A DNA stretch of 64,000 nucleotides from an uncultured Spirochaetaceae bacterium (lineage in GTDB: Bacteria > Spirochaetota > Spirochaetia > Sphaerochaetales > Sphaerochaetaceae), in NCBI GenBank assembly GCA_944389275.1, contig CALXLT010000022.1, positions 1-64,000 of the forward strand, written 5' to 3'. Below are positions 60,758 through 64,000 of the stretch, piece after piece; the first letter of the stretch is position 1; each line of letters begins with the position of its first letter. The notes beneath the pieces are model-generated. The model worked only from the letters and a program-made list of their open reading frames with translations, had not been told where the DNA came from and did not search any database. A program made the position numbers and the translations under genes.

Positions 60758-63487
60758 ATGGATTTCAAAAGTCTGCTTGCTGAGGAGAGAAGCCTTGGGA
60801 AGAACCCTGCCGCATCATACTCCGTAGCTAAGTTCGAGGCCATAGATAAGGAGCTTGCATCCATCAAGGATGAGGAGAGCAAGATCGAGCTGAGGGAAGA
60901 GGCAAGGAAGGCCCAGGAGGAGAACAAGGATTCCATCATCCTCGTGTATATCGCGGAAAGGATACTCATATCCCTCCGTCCCCATGAGTACAATCTCCGC
61001 CTCAACAACATGCTGCTTACCTTCTATGAGGCAGGCAACTGGGATGTCGTCAAGTATCTTGGCGATCTCATACTCTCCCACAGCGAGTCAAGCAAGGCGC
61101 TGCGCGTTCTGGCGGATGTTGCAGAGCATCAGGGGGACGAGGATAAGAAGTGGGAGTATTACGAGAGATTCGTCAAGGCTGACTCCTCCGATAAGGACAT
61201 CATCATAACCCTTGCCGACCACTACGAGGAGATCGGGGACCGCAAGGCTGCCATGAACTACTATCAGAGGGCCCTTCTCAGGCTCCAGAAAAGCGATGAC
61301 GCTGATAGGATAAAGGACGTGTTCGGCCGCCTGCTTGAGAATGGCCGCTCCGCCTATCCTTTCTATTCATCATTCACGGAGAGCATGGCTGAGCGTGACA
61401 GCGCTACCGGCCTTGAGCTTTACCGTATGCTGCTCTCCTATCTGTCGAACGCGCTCTCCGCGTTCGATCCCAAGTCCTCTGAATACAGGAGCTCTCTTGA
61501 TTCTATTATCGAGATATCGCGCCGCATACTCGCTGTCGACAGCTCCGACGATGAGACAAGGAAGAAGGCAGAGGAAGCCCTCCGCCTCAAGTATGCCTCA
61601 TCATCACGCCTTGATGAGTGCATGAAGAAGCACAGGATAGCCAAGGCCCAGGATGCCGCGAAGGCCATAGATGCCTTCGAGAAGGATATCGCGTACTCAT
61701 CCGGGACATATGTGCTGCAGAAGGCTACAAGGCGCATCGGATTGATCGTTGACGTCAAGGGCGGCATGGTGACTGTGCGCTACAGCTCCTCCGATACGCA
61801 GAACACGACGCTTGAGAGCGCGTACAATACGCTCACTCCGCTTACAAAGCAGAACATCAAGGTCATCAAGAAGGGAGTGCCTGCGCAGAAGATCAAGGCG
61901 AAGATCCTCGGAGAGGGAGGGATCGAATGGCTTGTCCGCACCCTGCTCTACTCCGCCAATGACCATAAGGCCACGCTGAAGGACATGAAGGCCGAGGTTG
62001 TCCCGTCCATCCTCGAGGAGAGCGACTGGAAGGGCCTTTCGGACAAGATCAAGGCAGAGCTCAGGGAGAACAGCTACGTGCGCATCATCCCGGGGTCGAC
62101 CGATGTCTACCAGCTGACAGCTTATCCTTCCACGCAGGAGGAGAAGGTCTCCTATATCTTCCGCAACGAGCCTTCGTTCTATAAGAAGGTCGCTGTCATT
62201 CTCGACTCCGTGTCCACGGGAGGCATAGAGAAGTCCTCAGACGCGTTCATGGAGATGGTCTCCTACTTCCAGGACGTCCTCGCGAATGACAAGAAGCCTG
62301 TTTCCGAGCGTGTCGCGTCCGTCCTTCTTCTTGACTACATATCGGAGAAGGAGGTACCTGTGTCGTTCGAGATCTCGTTCGAGATGCTTTACTCCTCGCT
62401 CTTCGAGAATGAGAGGAAGGATGTGTTCTCCTCGATAGACAGCCCGGCACTCAAGAAGGAGTTCGTGGATCAGGTGATATCCTATGACAAGAAGAAGGCT
62501 GCCGATACGCTTGTACAGCTCTTCCCGAGCTATATCAACTCATACATCCCGAATAAGCTCAGGAGGCTCAACAAGGGCGCTGATTACTATGCCCTGATAA
62601 AGCGCTCTGTGGAGTCATTCAGGGATAATATCCCCATATTCATCTTCTTCGCGACCGAGGCGAATCTCTCACGTGAGGACCTCCAGAAGGCCGATGTCGA
62701 TGAGAACAAGGTGCTTCGCGCAGAGCTGATGGAGCTCTCGCATATAACGAAGTCCCCGGATAACCCAGAGAACAGGAAGCATATCAAGGCGCTGAGGAAA
62801 GACCTTGTCGAAGGCGGGAAGCTCGATTCGTTCATCTCCAGGGCACCGCGCTCTGATATCGATGACTTCATGTCCCTCATCATCTTCAATGAGGGTCTCG
62901 AGAACGATGAGAAGGCTGGGTACAGGAACCGCATAAAGGAGCGCTTTGCTGATATCTCCTTCAGCGATGAGAAGAGGCCTGAGCCGAAGCCTCATGAGAT
63001 CAAGGTCGCTTCCGGTTTCCTCTGCACACAGGAGAGCTATGACAGGAAGAAGGAGGAGCTCAAGGATATCAACACGGTGCAGATGCCTGAAATCCTCAAG
63101 GAGATCAACTTCGCGCGCGAGCTTGGCGACCTGAGGGAGAACAGCGAGTACCAGTATGCCAAGGAGCATAAGAGGGAGCTCGAGAGAAGGATCGGAGAGC
63201 TCAACAACGACCTCACGACCGTCCGCATCATGACGATGGACGATGTGCTGCCCGGCATGATCGGCTTCGGCACGAAGGTCACGCTCCATGACAACGCGGA
63301 AGGCAAGGATATCGTCTACACCTTCATGGGCAGGTGGGAATCTGACCCGGAGAACGGCATCATCGACTTCAACGCTCCACTCGGGCAGAAGCTCGTGAAC
63401 CACAAGGAGGGAGAGGACGTAAAGTTCGAGATAAACGGCAGGGCCTATGACCTTACGGTCATGAAGATCGAGCCAGTCCAGTTCTGA
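60758..63487 (+). CDS. greA: GreA transcription elongation factor with giant N-terminal extension
   Basis: 909 residues from ATG 60758 (AAGGAG 12 bases upstream; GTG 60746 is directly against that site). Classical GreA has about 158. Residues about 1-300 are helical, TPR-like (MNYYQRALLRLQKSDD); about 320-420 include a small beta domain RIGLIVDVKGGMVTVRYSS. The last 160 residues are complete GreA: coiled coil with intact acidic tip ELGDLRENSEYQYAKEH, then the FKBP-like domain. GreA rescues backtracked polymerase. Long GreA is known from other spirochaetes. Confidence 0.93.
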   Translation: MDFKSLLAEERSLGKNPAASYSVAKFEAIDKELASIKDEESKIELREEARKAQEENKDSIILVYIAERILISLRPHEYNLRLNNMLLTFYEAGNWDVVKYLGDLILSHSESSKALRVLADVAEHQGDEDKKWEYYERFVKADSSDKDIIITLADHYEEIGDRKAAMNYYQRALLRLQKSDDADRIKDVFGRLLENGRSAYPFYSSFTESMAERDSATGLELYRMLLSYLSNALSAFDPKSSEYRSSLDSIIEISRRILAVDSSDDETRKKAEEALRLKYASSSRLDECMKKHRIAKAQDAAKAIDAFEKDIAYSSGTYVLQKATRRIGLIVDVKGGMVTVRYSSSDTQNTTLESAYNTLTPLTKQNIKVIKKGVPAQKIKAKILGEGGIEWLVRTLLYSANDHKATLKDMKAEVVPSILEESDWKGLSDKIKAELRENSYVRIIPGSTDVYQLTAYPSTQEEKVSYIFRNEPSFYKKVAVILDSVSTGGIEKSSDAFMEMVSYFQDVLANDKKPVSERVASVLLLDYISEKEVPVSFEISFEMLYSSLFENERKDVFSSIDSPALKKEFVDQVISYDKKKAADTLVQLFPSYINSYIPNKLRRLNKGADYYALIKRSVESFRDNIPIFIFFATEANLSREDLQKADVDENKVLRAELMELSHITKSPDNPENRKHIKALRKDLVEGGKLDSFISRAPRSDIDDFMSLIIFNEGLENDEKAGYRNRIKERFADISFSDEKRPEPKPHEIKVASGFLCTQESYDRKKEELKDINTVQMPEILKEINFARELGDLRENSEYQYAKEHKRELERRIGELNNDLTTVRIMTMDDVLPGMIGFGTKVTLHDNAEGKDIVYTFMGRWESDPENGIIDFNAPLGQKLVNHKEGEDVKFEINGRAYDLTVMKIEPVQF

Positions 63488-63496
63488 TTATCAATG

Positions 63497-63524
63497 CAGC
63501 AGGCGAAAGCCTGCTGATCTTTTT
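63497..63524 (+). terminator. Terminator of greA
   Basis: Eight-base-pair stem CAGCAGGC/GCCTGCTG with a GAAA tetraloop, then ATCTTTTT. Confidence 0.93.
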
Positions 63525-63618
63525 GATATGGATATAGCAGTCTGACATATATAGCGGCCAATGTCATAAGACAATATCCGTATTTCTGCATGGTAAATGT
63601 GACGATGGCTAGGAAAAG

Positions 63619-64000
63619 TCAGAGCCTATCAGCAAGGTAATCGCCTAAAAGGAAATCCACGATCCCTACATGTATTATGCCGTTCTCATCGTAATGAGGG
63701 ATAAGTTCAGATCTTGTCACGACTAGCTTCTTGAATGAATTCCCAACGATGCTGAAAGGATAAAGCTCCCTTTGTGCCTTTTCCTTGGAGTCCAGGGTAA
63801 ATGCTGACTGTATGTAGTACTGATACATCCCCTTGTTCACGACAAAATCTATCTCATATTGCTCTCTTCTTCTCTTTCCGTCCTTATCTTTCTGATACTT
63901 CTCAACCATACCGACATCGACAAGGAATCCTTGCTGTATGAGATAGTTGTATATGACATTCTCCATGAGGTGTGTCTCTTCAATCTGCCTGAATCCAAGA
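63619..64000 (-). CDS. DUF4143-type ATPase/DNA-binding protein, C-terminal part
   Basis: The frame is open to the right window edge, so only the last 126 residues are present. FRQIEETHLMENVIYNYLI and the restriction-endonuclease-like EIDFVVNKG core are typical of the C-terminal DUF4143 domain of AAA+ ATPases (COG1373). These proteins are abundant in gut bacteria and archaea and of uncertain function, possibly toxin- or defence-related. The ATP-binding half lies outside the window. Confidence 0.8.
   Translation of the reverse strand, partial: LGFRQIEETHLMENVIYNYLIQQGFLVDVGMVEKYQKDKDGKRRREQYEIDFVVNKGMYQYYIQSAFTLDSKEKAQRELYPFSIVGNSFKKLVVTRSELIPHYDENGIIHVGIVDFLLGDYLADRL

Overview
This 64 kb window is a bacterial chromosome segment, almost certainly from a spirochaete (phylum Spirochaetota). 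The markers are a stand-alone PUR-domain protein like Borrelia BpuR at 30.1 kb, a GreA carrying a roughly 750-residue N-terminal extension at 60.8-63.5 kb, a short SMC with no recognisable hinge, and a BesC-BesA-BesB-ordered RND efflux operon. The mix of sugar, tartrate and glycerophosphate genes would suit a host-associated Sphaerochaeta-like anaerobe, but that placement is inference.

Layout. 0-16 kb is accessory and metabolic: the end of a biotin ECF transporter (bioM-bioN-bioY), cstA behind a highly structured leader, a MATE exporter, a tartrate module (DUF1847, two GntR regulators, an SLC13 carrier, ttdA, ttdB), a minus-strand sugar cluster (FucI-like isomerase, FGGY ketose kinase, M20 peptidase) and a solitary tnpB element lying against the stump of a phosphatase gene. 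16-24 kb holds an ABC-F ATPase, coaX, a divergent M29-like protein, a GlpA/GlpB/DUF1667 redox operon, a split permease and tRNA-Gly. 24-30 kb is the RND efflux operon.

30-38.6 kb is housekeeping: PUR protein, rnhB, smc, ffh-rpsP-khpA-rimM-trmD-rplS, a small zinc protein, coaD and tRNA-Tyr. 38.7-50.7 kb has dnaG-rpoD-zinc ribbon-rnpB, a HigBA-type toxin-antitoxin pair, mazG, and two paralogous copies of a two-gene cassette (beta-barrel plus S41 lipoprotein). After a strikingly AT-rich gene-free island (about 50.8-51.5 kb) comes a long minus-strand run: rpe-dtd-recA-scpA-scpB-rluB-cmk-rpsA-TPR protein-lipoprotein-GyrI-like domain. Giant greA diverges from rpe, and a DUF4143-type ATPase gene runs off the right edge.

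The points most worth following are: (1) a putative H-type pseudoknot and further hairpins upstream of cstA; (2) eight transcription-unit-leading genes with no Shine-Dalgarno sequence and a -10 box exactly 6-7 nt before the ATG, which suggests routine leaderless initiation; (3) the duplicated barrel/S41 cassette, in which the conserved C-terminal Gly-Gly-Gly-Lys of the barrel doubles as the ribosome binding site of the protease gene; (4) an intrinsic-terminator-like hairpin at the very start of the greA transcript; (5) the hinge-less SMC with ScpA and ScpB. No CRISPR array, prophage or rRNA operon was seen.
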